From positions 1,264,398-1,328,397 of the forward strand of contig OZ251246.1 of the NCBI GenBank assembly GCA_965240325.2: a stretch of DNA of 64,000 nucleotides, read 5' to 3'. The position numbers and the translations under genes are program-made. Below, piece by piece: positions 1 through 10,850 of this stretch. Positions within the stretch are counted from its first letter, which is position 1. Every line of letters starts with the position of its first letter. Below the pieces are notes generated by a model. The model did no database searches. It was not told the DNA's origin and saw only the letters and a list, made by a program, of their open reading frames with translations. The stretch comes from Rebecca billardiae RCC1528 (lineage: Eukaryota > Haptophyta).

Positions 1-2757
1 CGAGCCGGCCGCGCACCGCCGCGCGCGCGGCGCCGAGCCGGCGCGCGCACGAGCGGCGCACGCGGCCGCGCACGCGCGGCCGCACGAGCGGCACGAGCAG
101 GCAGGCCCAGAGCACGCCGGCGAGCACGACGTACGCGGTCCACGCGGGGCGGAGCGCCTGGCACTGCAGCGTGCGCACGAGCAGGTTGCAGCACTCCGCG
201 CCGCCCGTCCCCCGCTCCGACCAGACGCGCAGCACGTGGTTGGCGCGCTGCCGCACCGAGCAGCCAAAGTAGCGCCCGCCCGGCGCGACGTCGTCGCACG
301 CCGCCGCCGCCTCGGCGGAGGCGTTGCGCGCGCGCGCGCACTGCAGCTCGATGAGCTCGAAGAGCTCGTCCACCGACGACGCCTCGAGCGTGAGGCACGT
401 CCCCGCGTGCACGCCCGCCGACTCGTTGCCCAGGCCGCGCGCGGGGATGCGCGCGCAGCGGCGCGCCCAGCCCTTTGCGCGCACGAGGCAGCGCGGGCCG
501 GTCCAGCCCTCGTCGCACGCGCACGTCGCGGTGGCGTTGGGCGCGGTGGGGTCGGCGGCGGGGACGCACGTGCCGTGCGCCCCGCAGCGCAGCACCTCCG
601 CCGCCTCCTCGCCGCCCTCGTCCTCCGCCGCGATCGTCACCTCGTTGCACGTCGCGCCGCCGGCGGTGAGCGGCTTGGTCGGGTCCTCGGCCAGGATGGG
701 CATGTACCGCGAGCGGTGCGCCTCGATGAACGCGCGCGTCGGGCGGGCGGGCGGGTCGCACCCGACGTTGCGCGCGCCCTCGCGCTGGTACACGCGCACG
801 TACTCGACCTCGTACGCCACGGGCAGCATCTCGCACAGCTCGGCGAGCCACTGGCGCGTGTTGACGCCGTCGACGATGCACGTCGTGCACTCGGTGCGCT
901 TGCAGTCGACGCAGCACTCGCACAGCGACTCGTCGCAGTACGGCCAGCCCCAGCGCGGCGACATGTCGAGGTTGAGGATGAGGTACATCGGCTCGGTCGG
1001 CACCTCGCGCGGCAGCAGCGTCCCGTCGTCCAGCCCCTCCGCCGGGTCGAACGTCACGCGCCGCTCGGTGGTGAGCACCGAGGCGGGCACGTGGAACTGC
1101 TGCGCGCCGTCGAGCGTGAAGCGCACAAAGCCGTCGGCCCCGCCCACCACCTCGCACTGGTAGAGGTGCTGCTCCTCGAAGTGGGTGCGGCCGAGGCCCG
1201 TGATCGCCGAGAACGCGTCGGTGTGCAGCCGCTTGCCCTGCGGGCAGTCCGAGTGCCCGTACCCCTCCTCGAGGCAGTAGTCGTCGCCCTGGGCGAGCGC
1301 GCGGCGCGCGGCGCGCGCGGAGCGGGCGGGCGGCCGCCGCGCGCGCGCGCGGGAGGGAGGGGGCGTGGGCGCGGCGTGGGCGGGCGAGCAGCGCGCGCGG
1401 CGCGCCGGGTGGCGCCCGCCCGCGCCCGCCGCCCCGCGTGCGCGCGCTCCGCGCGCGCGCGCTGGCGCCGCGCGTGCGTGCACCCAGAACTCGTAGTTGA
1501 TGCTCACGTTGTACGCGGTGCCGTAGATCGGGCCGTACGCCTCAGCGCTCGGGTACAGCTCGGGGTAGTACTCGAGCTCGGAGCGGCCGTCCGGGCCGGT
1601 GACGTTGCGCGGCAGGCAGCCCAGCCGCGGCCGCTCCTTCGCGTTGTGCGGCTGCCCCGGCCCCGCCTGCACGCTCGTCGCCACCATCGGCAGCGCGACG
1701 TCGATGCGGCGCAGCACGCCCTCGTCCACGCTGTCGCACGCGCCGCTGTCCAGCTTGTTCGCGCCGTAGTCGTAGCGGAAGGAGCCGGGCATCACCTCGA
1801 CGATATCGATCTCGGGCGCGCCGCGCCCCGTCCCGTTGTTGCACGCGTCCAGCTCCTGCAGCCCGTACTGGTTCGCGTCGTGGTCGGGCTGCGCGGGGCA
1901 CTGGTCGTAGTTGAACGGCCAGATGTGGTCGGTCGAGAGCTTGAACGTCGCGCGGCCGAGGTTGCCCATCATCCAGAAGGCGGGCCACAGGCCGGACTGG
2001 TCGTGCCGGCCGGGCATCTTCGCCGAGAGCTCGACGTAGCCCTCGGTGAAGCAGAACTTGTTCTGCGCGCGCGCGCGCGCGCGCAAAGAGCCCGCCCTCA
2101 GCGCGCAGCCCTCGGCCCTCGGCCCTCGGCCCTCAGCCCTCAGCCCTCAGCCCTCAGCCCTCAGCCCTCGGCCCTCGGCCCTCGGCCCTCAGCCGTCCGC
2201 CGTCCGCCGAGCCGAGGTGCGCAGGGGGGCGCGCGCGGCGCGGCGCGGCGCGGCGCGGCCCGGCGCGGCGGGGCGTGCGCGGCGTGCGCGGCGTGCGCAA
2301 CGGCTGCGCGCACGCGCCGTGCGCGTACCCACGTCTGCAGCATCGGCGTCTGGTAGTGGCGCATGACGTCGCGGTCGTGCTCCCAGTGCCAGTCCTGCTC
2401 AGACGCGCTCAGCAGCAGCTTGCCGCCCTTCGTGGTGGCGAGCGACGAGTTGTACGCGTTGTACTGGTAGTTGGAGTACACGGGCGACTCGAGCCCCGTC
2501 CAGATCGGGTCGTCGCCGTCGAAGAAGGTGCGGCCCTCCTGCTCGAACTCGTCGGACATCACGAGCTCGTACCGCACGCCGTTGATCACCTTGGTGCGCG
2601 CAGAGTCGGGCGTGTCCTCGTCGATCCACTCCTCGGGGTCGGCGTCGGGCGCGGCGTCGGCGCGGGCCGCCGGCGCCGCCGCGAGCGCGAGCAGCGCGCC
2701 CAGCGCGAGCGCCGCGCGCCGCACGCGGGCGCGGCGTTGGAGCCGCCCCGTCGGCAT
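1..2757 (-). CDS. GH16 Kre6/Skn1-like beta-glucan synthesis protein with EGF-like domain (3 exons, 3' end outside window, apparent frameshift)
   Basis: Spliced gene on the minus strand: exon 1 2757-2329, intron 2328-2064 (GTACGCG...CGCAG), exon 2 2063-1484, intron 1483-1289 (GTGCACG...CCCAG), exon 3 1288 to beyond base 1. The N-terminus has a hydrophobic signal or signal-anchor segment (residues about 15-30). Across the first splice the protein reads W-NKFCFTEG, the hallmark of fungal Kre6/Skn1 beta-1,6-glucan synthesis proteins, and exon 2 holds the GH16 catalytic motif EIDIVE (near 1813-1796). Exon 3 ends the GH16-like domain (MYLILNLDMS), then has an EGF-like module (CGAHGTC...CACDEGWTGPRC, near 600-490) and a membrane segment (near 150-70). 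Family knowledge suggests a glucan branching or transglycosylase role in the secretory pathway; in an alga, chrysolaminarin or wall glucan (inference). The frame slips by 1 nt at the G4 run 2043-2040, between FCFTEG and YVELSAK. Confidence 0.85.
2104..2198. repeat. 7-bp minisatellite in intron 1 of the Kre6-like gene
   Basis: About 13 tandem copies of CCCTCGG/CCCTCAG lie wholly inside the first intron of the glucan gene. The 7-nt unit is out of phase with codons, which supports the intron call. Confidence 0.85.
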
Positions 2758-2982
2758 GGGTGAGTGAGGCCGCCACATCCACTTTATTATTTCTTTGCCA
2801 CATCCGCCTCGTGAGCCCCCGCCCGCGCGGCCGCCCTCACGGCCTATCATAAACCGTACTACTGTCAGTACTTTATGCCGTACGCCTCGAAAAGGTGCGG
2901 CACGGCTGACAACAGCTGCTCGTTGAGATGCGATCTCGATAGATGAATGATGAGCCTAGAGATATTTGTTTTCTCAATCGAC

Positions 2983-3580
2983 TACAGGTGGATACGGGTG
3001 ATCTGGACAGTGGCCGACCCAACTCACGCAGAGGCCTCCCTGGGAGCATTGGGGTCGAAGGGGCGCCAGGGACGGACTTCAGGGGGTCCCTGGAGTTCCG
3101 CCGCAGCGCGCTTTCTGCGCTGCGGGCCCGTCTCCGCGCGTGGCGGCCGCAATGGCACTGTCCAATTAGCCCCTGGCACTGGCTGAGGCATGGGAATCGA
3201 GCTCAGAGACGCGCGCGCGGAGGAAAAGCGTGTGCAGCGGCTCGGACGGTTGCTCTGGGACCTACCCACGCCAGCGCAACCGCGCCTTGCCTCGGAGTCC
3301 GCCCTTCCTGAGTCCGCGCACGCGCCTTGCGGCTTGAAACGCTGGCGTTCGCCCTTGTGCGCGGGACTCACGAAACAAGGCGAAGGCGGCGAGAAGCGCG
3401 ACCTGGCGCGTGCGCAGACGACGTCTCACGACCAGGTGAGTTCAGCGAACATCGTGCGCCGTCGTGGCGACCCGCCAGTGGGCGCTCGTGCTCGTTCGCC
3501 CACGAGCCCTCGCCACGAGGCCCGCCGCCCGCTGAGTGTCCAGATAGCCCCTGTGTCCAGTTAGCCCGTATCCACCTGTA
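2983..3580. mobile_element. MITE-like element with about 27-bp terminal inverted repeats and TA ends
   Basis: The left end TACAGGTGGATACGGG is followed by TGATCTGGACAG. The right end, read in reverse complement, is TACAGGTGGATACGGG followed by CTAACTGGACAC. The arms (2983-3010 and 3553-3580) thus match over 16 bp, then after 4 variable bases over 7 more. Both ends are TA, as expected of a TA target duplication of Tc1/mariner type, though the palindrome makes this ambiguous. Sub-terminal copies of TGTCCA(A/G)TTAGCCC occur inside. The 0.6 kb interior shows no convincing gene, so this looks non-autonomous. Confidence 0.7.
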
Positions 3581-3759
3581 TCTTCGACTCTGTGAGTCTT
3601 GGAAAGGTGTTTATGATAAAGCTAGGGATAATCAACCTGCATCAAACGTCAATAGACGATCTGTATTACAATAGCGGTAGTCATCCTCGATTTACGAGCG
3701 GCAACCGCCACCGCCGCCAGCCCGTGAATCGTCCAAAACGGGCCGCGCGGAGGCCAGGA

Positions 3760-5091
3760 GCTTGTCAGACAAACCCACGGGGGACGGCCCCGCGCGCGCA
3801 CGGCGCGATGGCGGCCTCACGCGGCGCGCTCGGACGCGCACCCACGGCCGCTGCGGGTGCGCGCGCGAGGTCGGCGCGGCTCAAGACACCTATGGGGCTC
3901 AATCGCGCGCGCTCCCGCCCGCCCTCGCCGCCCTCGCCGCGCGCAGGGCCCGGCTACTTTCCGCGCGACGCGTCCACGAGGCGGCCCGCCGCGCGAGAGC
4001 GCGCGCGCGCGTGTGCCAGAGGCCCAATTAAGATGAGCCACGGCCTCTGCCCGATGGGCCTAGGTGTTGGCGCGTCGGCGAGCCCCCGCGCGCGACGATC
4101 GTCGCGCATACTCAGCGGAGATGAGCGGTTTTGTTGCTTGTTGAGCATATTGTTCGAACAGCTCAAATGCACATGTAAATCATGTTACCGCATGGCACGT
4201 TCTCGGGCACCTGCTGCGTAGACAGTGCGCTCGACATGTGAGCGATCATCTGCAGGCTCGTGCACATCCCCGCTGATGGCGTGGTGTGGTCTGATGTGGA
4301 GCAGGAAGGTGTCCACTGCTGCACGAAGATGGCCCGGTCAGGCTGTCGGGAGTCGGCCCGCATCGGCTCCGCCGGCTGGGCGCGGTAGTCACAGAGAGGT
4401 CGAGACACAGTGAGCGACGAAGCAGACCGCAAGGTATCAGGAGACGCAACGGACGTGCTAGTTCAGAAGTTGATCGAAGCTCCGGATGCGGACACATCCC
4501 CGAACTGTGCGACGCGGCGTGCCGGCGGCGCCGACCGACACGCCAGGGCTGTATTGACTGAACCGGTTGCTGGCTGTCACGCGCGTGCGTGCGGCCTGAC
4601 CGACACCAGCATGGCTCAAGGCGCAGTAGTGATGTTCATCACTCTCAGGCTCACGCAGAGAAGCGAAAAACGACCGTTGAATACCTCCACGCCGGCCCCG
4701 GTCATTGCTTGTCGGCCAGGCCGCACTGGCTGAGGAGCCGCGCGTCCCAGTCAGCAGGTCTCTGCGCGCGAATCGGGCGGCGAGGGCGTGGGACAAGGCG
4801 GCGCGATTGCTGTCATCGGGTTTTCTCGCCACCACGAGGCGCCCGCGCACGGCTGTCAAGCTCGTATGCGGCCCTGGGCGCGTGGCGCAGGCGGGCCCTC
4901 GCGTCGCCAAGGGCGTCGCCCGGTGAACACCATCCCGCCGTTAGGGCTGGCGTCGGCGTCCGCGCACGCGCGACGCCTATTTGCTGCGCACCGGACGGCC
5001 GGCTCCCCGTGGGGAGCCGGCCGTCCGGTTGGTGATCTGCGCTTTCCGGACATTCCGCCGCCAGGCGCCAGCGTGGGTTTATCTGACAAGC
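3760..5091. repeat. Inverted-repeat-bounded segment, possible non-autonomous element
   Basis: Bases 3760-3779 (GCTTGTCAGACAAACCCACG) match the reverse complement of 5072-5091 at 19 of 20 positions. The 1.3 kb between them has lower GC than flanking genes and no gene I can support; the short open frames there have non-ATG starts and no recognisable motif. A long perfect palindrome (4990-5029) lies near the right arm. Confidence 0.5.
4990..5029. repeat. Perfect 19-bp-arm palindrome with 2-nt centre
   Basis: The left arm 4990-5008 (ACCGGACGGCCGGCTCCCC) is exactly complementary to 5011-5029, separated only by GT. It lies 121 bp upstream of the DUF2135-like gene and inside the right end of the inverted-repeat segment. 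Confidence 0.9.
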
Positions 5092-5149
5092 CAGGAGGCA
5101 CCGCGCCACATTTGGGCCCCCGCTTTACGAGCTCAAGCGTGCAGTGGCG

Positions 5150-5385
5150 ATGCGCGTCGCATTGTCAGCCGCACGCATCATGGCAGTTCTGCCGCGGCTG
5201 GGCGAGGCCGGCGCCGATGGCGGCGCGCGCGCGCCGGGCGCTCGGCGGCGCGCGGCGCGCGCCCGCCGCCGCCTTCCGCGCGCGCCCGCCGCCTCCGCCG
5301 CCGCGGCGTGCCGCGCGCTGCTGCTCGCCGCGCCCGCGCGCGCGGAGGGCGCAGAGGGCGGGCGCACGGACGAGCTCGCCTTTCA

Positions 5386-5417
<32 letters not shown>

Positions 5418-8233
5418 GCTGCTGGGCGGCGATCGCGTGGCCGCGCTTCGCGAAGCGGCGCGCCGACCAGGAGAAGCTCCTCGCCCCCTCGCGCGCGCGC
5501 TCGAACGGCGCGCTGATCGCGCCGTCTCGCGGCGCGCGCGCGGCGGCGGGCCCCGCGCTCGCTCAGCCGCCCGGCACGCCGCGCGTGTACCAGGGGCTGG
5601 GCGGCGGCGACCTGCTGCGCTCGCGGCGCTCGCGGCTGGAGGAGTCGGGCATCCGCGCCGCCGCCGCGCGGCGCGCCGCCGCGGAGGCCGCCGCCGCCGC
5701 CGCCGCCGCCGATGCCGACGCGGCGGCGGCGCAGGCGGAGGCGCTGCGCGGCGCCTCGGCCGAGCTGGCCGCGCTGCGCGACGCGAACGAGGCGATGCCC
5801 ACCTCGCCGCTGGCGCAGCGGAGCGAGGTGGCGGCGCTCGAGGCGGAGCTGGAGCGCGTCAAGCGCGCCGTCCGCGCCGAGCGCGAGGAGCACGAGCGCG
5901 AGGTCGGCGCGCTGGGCTTGGCGATGCGTCGGCTCGAGGGCGCGCACGACGAGGCGCGGCGGCAGCAGCTGGCGCAGCTGCACGCGGCCGAGGCGGCCGC
6001 GGCGGCGAGGCCGGCGGCGGCGGCGGCGGCGGCGGCGCCGGTGATCGCGGGCGCGGACCCGGAGGAGCTCGACGCGCTCGCCGCCGAGCTGAACAGCGTG
6101 CGCGCGCGCATGGAGGCCGACCGGCAGGCCTCCGCCGCCGAGCGCGCGCGCTCTGCGGCCGAGCTCGAGCGCGTGCGCGCGCACGTGGCCGAGGCGCTGG
6201 CCGCCGCGCGCGCCGCCTCGCGCAAGCCGCCGGTGGAGGTGGCGGCGACGAACACGGAGCCGGAGACGCACGCGGTGGGCACGAGCACCGACTCGCCCCG
6301 CGCCACCTCGCCGCTCCCCTCGCCCGACCCGGCCGCGCAGCACCCGCTCGAGGCGGCGCGCGCGCGGCTCGCGTCCGCGTCCGCGTCTCACTCGAGCTCG
6401 TCGGACGCGCTGCGCACGCGCGTCCGGGGGCTCGAGGCGAAGCTCGCGGAGCTCGAGGGGCGGATGGGCGCGGCGGGCGCGGGGGCGGCGCCGGCGGCCG
6501 CGCCCGCGCCCGCGCCCGCGCGCTCGCCCACGCCGTGGCGCCCGCCCGCGCCGACGTTCGTGCCGCCGCCGCCGCCGCCGCCGCCGCTCAAGCTGCAGCC
6601 GCCGCCCGCCTCGCCCGCCGCACCGCGCGCCGCCGCGCCCGCCGCCGCCGCGCCCGGCGGCTACGCGCGGCCGTTCGGCACGCCGCCGCCGATCCTCGTG
6701 CCGCCCTCGACGCAGCTCGAGCCCCTGCCCACCGGCCCGCGGCGCGAGCCCTCGCCGCGCCGCCCGCACCGCCCCTCCGCGGGCGTGCGCTTTGCGCCCG
6801 CCGCCGAGCCGGCGCAGCGCGAGGGCGCGCGCTCGGAGCGCGCGCTCAGCGAGAGGCAGCGCGCCGCCAGCCGCGAGCTGGCGTACCACGCGGTGGACGA
6901 GCCCGCGCCGGGCGCGCCGCTGCGCAACGAGATCGCGCCGAAGGTGGTGGTGGGCAAGGCGTACGAGATGCGCCTCGGCCCCGGCGCCAAGGGCCGCGCG
7001 GGGCTCGAGGAGTCGCTCGAGCTCGCCAAGGACTCGGGCGAGGCGGGCGGCGAGCGGCCGGAGTGGGTGCCGCTGTTTGTCTCGATGAAGCCGCCGCCGG
7101 AGGGGGGGTACTCGCCGGGGGTGACGGGCTCGGCGGCGGCGCTCAAGCAGCCGGACGGCGGCTGGCGGCTGCGCTACCGCATGGACGAGCCGGCAAAGCC
7201 GTACGACGCGCGCAGCTACGGCCCGCGCGAGGTGGCGCTCGAGTCGCTCGACGGCGTGCCGCTCAGCTCGCGCGCCACGAGCGTCGAGCCCGCGCGCAGG
7301 CTGCTGCCCGCGCGCCGCGTCGAGCTGTACGACGCGGTGAACGGCGAGCCGATCACGGGCGCGACCGCGTCGGTGGTGGACGCGTCGGGCGAGCAGCGGC
7401 TCGTCACCGCGCCGCCGCGGCGCGGCTCGGAGGGCCTCTCGCTCGACCTGAGCCTGCTGCCGGACGGCGAGACGGCGGTGGAGGTGCACGCGGACGGGTA
7501 CGAGGGGGCGCCCCTGCGCTACCTCAAGCTGGGCGAGCGCACGCGCGAGGACGAGGTGGAGAGGGTGTTCCTCTCGAGGCGGGGCACGATGCGCCCGACG
7601 CAGGTGCGCGTCGTGCTCGCGTGGCGCGCCCACCCCGCCGACCTCGACCTGCACGTCGTCTCCTCCAAGGGCGGGCACGTGTACTGGTCGCACAAGGAGC
7701 ACGCGGAGATGCACTTTGACATCGACGCGCGCAAGGGGTACGGCCCCGAGACGGTCACGCTCGAGCCCAAGCCGGGGATGGCGTACCGCGTGTTCGTGCA
7801 CAACTACACCGCGGTGAACGACCACCCGAACGAGCACGTCGTCGCCGACGACCTCGCGCGCTCGGGCGGCATCGTGACGCTCTTTGACGGGCGCGGCCGG
7901 CCGCCCCTGCGCTGGGCCGCGCCCGACCGGCCGCTCTCCAACCACCTGTACTGGGACGTCTTCACGATCGCGTGCGACAGGGAGGGGCGGATCGGGATCG
8001 TCTCCGAGCCGAACGCGCTGCTCGCCAAGCGGCCGGACAAGCCCGCCTCGGCGAACATGCGCAAGATGCGCAAGTCGCTGCTCTCCGCGCTCGCCACGAG
8101 CGGCGCGTCGCCCGAGGTGGGCGCGCGCTGCGCCGGGCGCGGCGGCGGCTCGTTTGAGGAGGGGCAGGGCGCGTACGCGCAGCCCACGTACGGCGCGCCG
8201 CAGCCCAGCCGCCTGCGCTACCAGCAGCGGTAG
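5150..8233 (+). CDS. Membrane-anchored coiled-coil protein with C-terminal DUF2135/YfaP-like domain
   Basis: Single exon of 1,027 residues from the ATG at 5150; an in-frame ATG at 5180 is an alternative start. Residues about 77-97 form one hydrophobic segment whose poly-Leu core is coded by a (CTG)10 run (5387-5416), a likely signal anchor. Then come long Ala/Glu/Arg-rich stretches that look like coiled coil (about 160-380) and a Pro/Ala-rich linker with a poly-Pro run (about 440-560). The conserved part is C-terminal: ADLDLHVVSSKGGHVYWSHK, then DIDARKGYGPETVTL and YRVFVHNY (residues about 828-888). This resembles the DUF2135 pattern DLDLHV...D...GYGPE...Y.V.V..Y, known mostly from bacterial secreted proteins. 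Function unknown; a beta-sandwich binding module is inferred. Confidence 0.75.
5387..5416 (+). repeat. (CTG)10 microsatellite coding the poly-Leu membrane core
   Basis: Ten CTG codons in frame give the leucine run of the only predicted transmembrane segment of the DUF2135-like protein, so length changes here would alter the anchor. Confidence 0.85.
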
Positions 8234-8666
8234 GCGGCAGGGGCACGCGGCGGCGGCGGCATCCGCCGTCAGAAGGAGTATGTACCGGACGCGACGTGAC
8301 GTAGCCGTCCCGGTCGTCCGCGCCCGCTCGCGCCCTTTGGCTTTAGAGTTTAGTGATGGCTCAGTTCTTGACAATACGCGTATGTCGTATACGACTAATC
8401 TCGCGCCTGCCTGAGCTGTGTGCGTCTCTGCTTATTATTCTTAGTAAACTGTACGCATGCAAAAGTGCAATACAGCAATGTTGCTGACAAGGACGGCGGC
8501 GGTGAATGAAATGGCGGGTTGGTCTCCCGCGGCCTGCGCCGCGCACTGGCAAGGGTACAGTTTACTAAGAATACGAGACGCACAGTCGCACACAGCTCAG
8601 GCAACAGTACCGTATACCATACCGCGAACAATAACTATACGACAGTATCGCGTGTGAGCATGCACA
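8234..8666. other. Intergenic gap with a foldback element
   Basis: Short 433-bp gap between two plus-strand genes. Apart from the inverted repeat at 8411-8600 I see no gene or RNA here. It is markedly more AT-rich than the genes and must carry the promoter of the sulfotransferase-like gene, but no defined element is recognisable. Confidence 0.6.
8411..8600. repeat. 190-bp foldback (MITE-like) inverted repeat
   Basis: The left arm 8411-8454 and right arm 8555-8600 are imperfect reverse complements over about 45 bp. Inside them is a perfect 19-bp core (TATTCTTAGTAAACTGTAC at 8436-8454 against 8555-8573) and an outer match CTGAGCTGTGTGCG. About 100 bp lie between the arms, with no gene. Confidence 0.8.
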
Positions 8667-10112
8667 ATGGCGGCGGCGGCGGCCATGCGGGCTGCGCTCG
8701 CCGTCCTCGCGGCGCTCCTGGCGCTGCTGCCCCACGCGGCCGCGCGGTCGCGCGCGCCGGCGGGCGAGCACATCGAGCTCCCGGCCGAGTGCGACTACCT
8801 CCGCTCGCCGGGGATCCTCAGCCCGCCGCACGTGCTCGCGGCCGCGCGCGCGCGCGCGGCCGCGAGCCCGATGCGAGGCGGCGTGCTCTCCGCGCCCGTG
8901 CGCTACTTCATCGCGATGCGCGACATCCACGTGGGCTCGAGCTGGCTGAGCGGACTGCTGCGCACCCACCCGGGCGTGCTCACCGCCTCCCGCGAGTGGT
9001 TCAAGCTGTACCGCTGCTGCCTCGGCACGCCGCTCGGCGAGGGCGCGCCGCGCCCGTTCCGCAACAAGTTCCTGCACCGCTTCGGGCTGGACGGGGGCTG
9101 CCCGCCGAGGGCCGAGCTGCACGCGCTGTGGGCCCGCGCGCTGCGCCAGTGGTACGAGCTCCACGAGGGGGGCGCGGAGGAGGTCGCGCGCGAGTACGCG
9201 CCCGCGCTCGCCGCCCAGCTGGGGCAGGGCGCACTGACCGCGCGGCGGCGCGCGCTGAGCGCGGACGCGGCCATCCGGCTGCGCGAGCCGCCCTCGAACC
9301 CCACGGCGCTCGGCTTCAAGAACCAGCTGCCCGTGGACTTCCTCGACGACGCCGGGCCGGACGAGCCGCTCGGCGCGGGCGGGCGGTGCCGCGGGCTGCG
9401 CGCCGCTGAGCGGCTCTCGCACGAGGCCGCCTTTTGGCGCGCGCTGGCGCGGCTGGGCGTGCGCGTGATCTGCCTGCACCGCGCCAACGCGGTCGCGCGG
9501 CTCATCTCCAACGCGGTGAACACCGAGGCGAAGCGCGCCGACCCGCGCTTCGTCGTCAACATGACGGAGGCACGCGTGGCGCACGAGGTGTCGCGCGAGT
9601 CGCGCTTCAGGCGCGTGTGCGAGCGCGCGTCCTCGGTGGTGCCCGTGTTCTGGGTGGGGTACGAGGACCTCTACCTGGGGGACACGGACGGCCTCGTCGC
9701 GCAGATACACGCCTTCCTCGACCTGCGGCCGAGCAGGGTGCGCTCGACCCGGACGAAGCGCAACGCGAAGGAGCTGGCGCCGCGCGTCGCCAACGCCGCC
9801 AGCCTGCGCGCGCGCGGCGGGCTGACGGCGCGCATGCTCAACTCGACGTTCGGCACGGCACAGGGCGCACGCTGCGCGTCCGGCACGCCGCCGAGCGGCC
9901 ACGGCGCGCCGACCGAAGCCGCCGCCGCCGCGCCGGCACGGGACGACGGCGGTGCGCCGGCTCGGCGGCGCGGTGGCGCTCGGCGGGCACGCCGCCGCCG
10001 CCGCCGGCGGCAGCGTCGACTGCTCGCCGCAGCAGCAGCAGTGCTCAGGGCAGATGCCGCCCGTGGCCGTGAGCCGCAGGCCGCGGCAAGCTCGGACGAC
10101 GCGATGGATTGA
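8667..10112 (+). CDS. Sulfotransferase-like secretory-pathway protein
   Basis: 481 codons from the ATG at 8667 (a second in-frame ATG at 8685). Residues 1-27 are a strong signal peptide or anchor (MRAALAVLAALLALLPHAAA). Residues 78-98 read VRYFIAMRDIHVGSSWLSGLL, resembling the 5'-phosphosulfate loop of PAPS-dependent sulfotransferases (R..GSSWL..LL). Residues 265-281 (VRVICLHRANAVARLIS) fit the 3'-phosphate motif with Arg and Ser, and VGYEDL (330-335) matches the late conserved segment of carbohydrate and Stf0-type enzymes. It probably sulfates a glycan or lipid in the Golgi (inference). The last 80 or so residues are low-complexity Ala/Arg-rich and may be a poorly conserved tail or contain an unrecognised intron. 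Confidence 0.7.
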   Translation: MAAAAAMRAALAVLAALLALLPHAAARSRAPAGEHIELPAECDYLRSPGILSPPHVLAAARARAAASPMRGGVLSAPVRYFIAMRDIHVGSSWLSGLLRTHPGVLTASREWFKLYRCCLGTPLGEGAPRPFRNKFLHRFGLDGGCPPRAELHALWARALRQWYELHEGGAEEVAREYAPALAAQLGQGALTARRRALSADAAIRLREPPSNPTALGFKNQLPVDFLDDAGPDEPLGAGGRCRGLRAAERLSHEAAFWRALARLGVRVICLHRANAVARLISNAVNTEAKRADPRFVVNMTEARVAHEVSRESRFRRVCERASSVVPVFWVGYEDLYLGDTDGLVAQIHAFLDLRPSRVRSTRTKRNAKELAPRVANAASLRARGGLTARMLNSTFGTAQGARCASGTPPSGHGAPTEAAAAAPARDDGGAPARRRGGARRARRRRRRRQRRLLAAAAAVLRADAARGREPQAAASSDDAMD

Positions 10113-10791
10113 TTATATATACATATATGTATCATATACGCGCGCACCGCCCGATTATTACTACGCGACCTGCCAGACTCGCGCGGCGGCGGGGTCGTCG
10201 TCCTGCGCTGCGCCGGCAGTAATCCAGTGACGAGTACGACGTATATAGTGCCGCGCCATCCGAGCCGATCGGATGCGGTCGTGCTGCGCTATAGCTATAT
10301 CAAGACGCGCATTTATTGTTGGCGTCCGGGCCGCGCGGCGGTTCCGCCGCGTGATGTGCCGAGTCGTCGTTGCCCACCCTACGGTTGCATGATGTGATGA
10401 TTATCGACGATGCTGACAACGCGCTATAGCGCTATATAATATATAAGATGACGACGACGATGTAATCTGTATGGCACTGGCCGGCGCGGACGGTAGAGGT
10501 TGAGGAGTTGTGCCAAATACAGCATTCACAATTGGCCCGATAGCAGGTGTTCTACTATGTACACTTATTAGACGGGTAATCCTGTCTCTCACGCCACGCT
10601 GCTGCAACTAAGTGCAACCCGAGCAGGTTACTGTGCTGGAAAAACATCACAACCGAATTAAATATGGTGTATTTTTCAGAGCATATTACAATGTTTAAAT
10701 ACCACATTGCGTAGTGTTATTTTTTTTTTACAAATACCATGTATTATTCGCGTAGTTGTTTTGATTTTGTACATGGGTACATTAAAACTGC

Positions 10792-10850
<59 letters not shown>

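Noticed and set aside
236-2356. 706-codon plus-strand frame over the Kre6-like gene
   Set aside because: It starts from a non-ATG codon, runs through the intron repeats and has no motif, whereas the minus strand has clear GH16 motifs.
4410-4733. 107-codon plus-strand frame within the 3760-5091 segment
   Set aside because: It starts with GTG, has no recognisable motif and is overlapped by equally open frames.
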